Assembly: GCA_948745425.1 (NCBI GenBank)
Contig: CAPZDM010000041.1
Coordinates: forward strand, 1 to 13,721
Source: an uncultured Clostridia bacterium
GTDB taxonomy: Bacteria; Bacillota; Clostridia; TANB77; CAG-508
Direction of reading: 5' to 3'
Length of the DNA stretch: 13,721 nucleotides
Under the pieces are notes generated by a model. The model was not told where the DNA came from. It worked only from the letters and a program-made list of their open reading frames with translations, and searched no databases. Both the position numbers and the translations under genes were made by a program. Every line of letters starts with the position of its first letter. Within the stretch, counting starts at the first letter, position 1. Below, one piece after another: positions 13,634 to 13,721 of the stretch.

Positions 13634-13721
13634 ATGTTAAAAATAATTGTTGGAATATTAAAAGTAGTAGATATACTAATGATATTATATGGAATTTACT
13701 ATGTTATTATAGGAATATTTG
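13634..13721 (+). CDS. Membrane protein, N-terminal fragment
   Basis: ATG 13634 follows AAAAAGGTGAT, a good SD, and a -10 box. Only 29 residues are in the window: MLKIIVGILKVVDILMILYG and then IYYVIIGIF. This is one hydrophobic helix with two lysines near the start. A first helix of this kind is seen in membrane-bound family 2 glycosyltransferases and in many other integral membrane proteins, but the fragment is too short to decide. Confidence 0.6.
   Translation, partial: MLKIIVGILKVVDILMILYGIYYVIIGIF

Noticed and set aside
1..13721. CRISPR array or tRNA genes
   Set aside because: No regularly spaced short direct repeats and no cloverleaf with a matching T-loop were seen, apart from the tRNA-like part of ssrA.

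Overview
The window is strongly AT-rich, with A-heavy coding strands, Gram-positive Shine-Dalgarno sequences (AGGAGG, AAGGGG, GGAGG), sigma-A type promoters, GTG and TTG starts and a Bacillota-type tmRNA. It looks like chromosomal DNA of a low-GC Bacillota member, most likely an uncultured gut clostridial lineage. The species cannot be told from this stretch. No phage or plasmid backbone and no CRISPR array is visible.

Layout. (1) 1-741: the 3' end of a secreted beta-propeller protein gene and a small two-helix DUF4190-type membrane protein. (2) 742-2259: a gene-free stretch of about 330 bases with hairpins, then an AAA/DUF4143 ATPase that should start at a GTG and has an inverted repeat in its promoter. 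(3) 2314-2756: the tmRNA gene ssrA, complete from promoter to hairpin. (4) 2781-4826: a phosphoribosyltransferase-fold protein with an altered PRPP loop, a strong terminator, the remnant of a small frameshifted gene, and an MFS permease. (5) 4848-5982: a membrane-anchored unknown protein followed directly by a 556-bp IS derivative with perfect 48-bp terminal inverted repeats, a terminator hairpin inside each end and only the N-terminal part of an IS4-like transposase. (6) 6062-6754: an AlkD-family DNA alkylation repair gene. (7) 6773-12714: a two-component system (OmpR-type regulator, sensor kinase) and a MacB/FtsX-type ABC transporter. They are separated by a small minus-strand orphan gene with its own promoter and hairpin. 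(8) 12715-13535: diverged 45-bp direct repeats flanking a minus-strand DUF3298 gene. (9) 13605-13721: a promoter and the first 29 codons of a membrane protein.

The main functional unit is the two-component/ABC module at 6790-12714. Such modules usually sense and expel cell-envelope-active compounds: the kinase phosphorylates the regulator, which switches on the transporter. Inverted repeats at both the regulator promoter (6773-6845) and the transporter promoter (9273-9347) are candidate operators. As written, the regulator and the permease are each broken by a single extra base. In both cases this fits an extra C just before GGT, while the kinase and the ATPase are intact. This may be real decay, a shared base-calling artefact or, less likely, +1 recoding. 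It is the most important thing to resolve here.

The other notable items are the IS/MITE-like element, the orphan gene wedged inside the module, and the repeat-flanked DUF3298 gene. I do not see a clearly new multi-gene system, and all functions assigned here come from motif recognition, not database searches.
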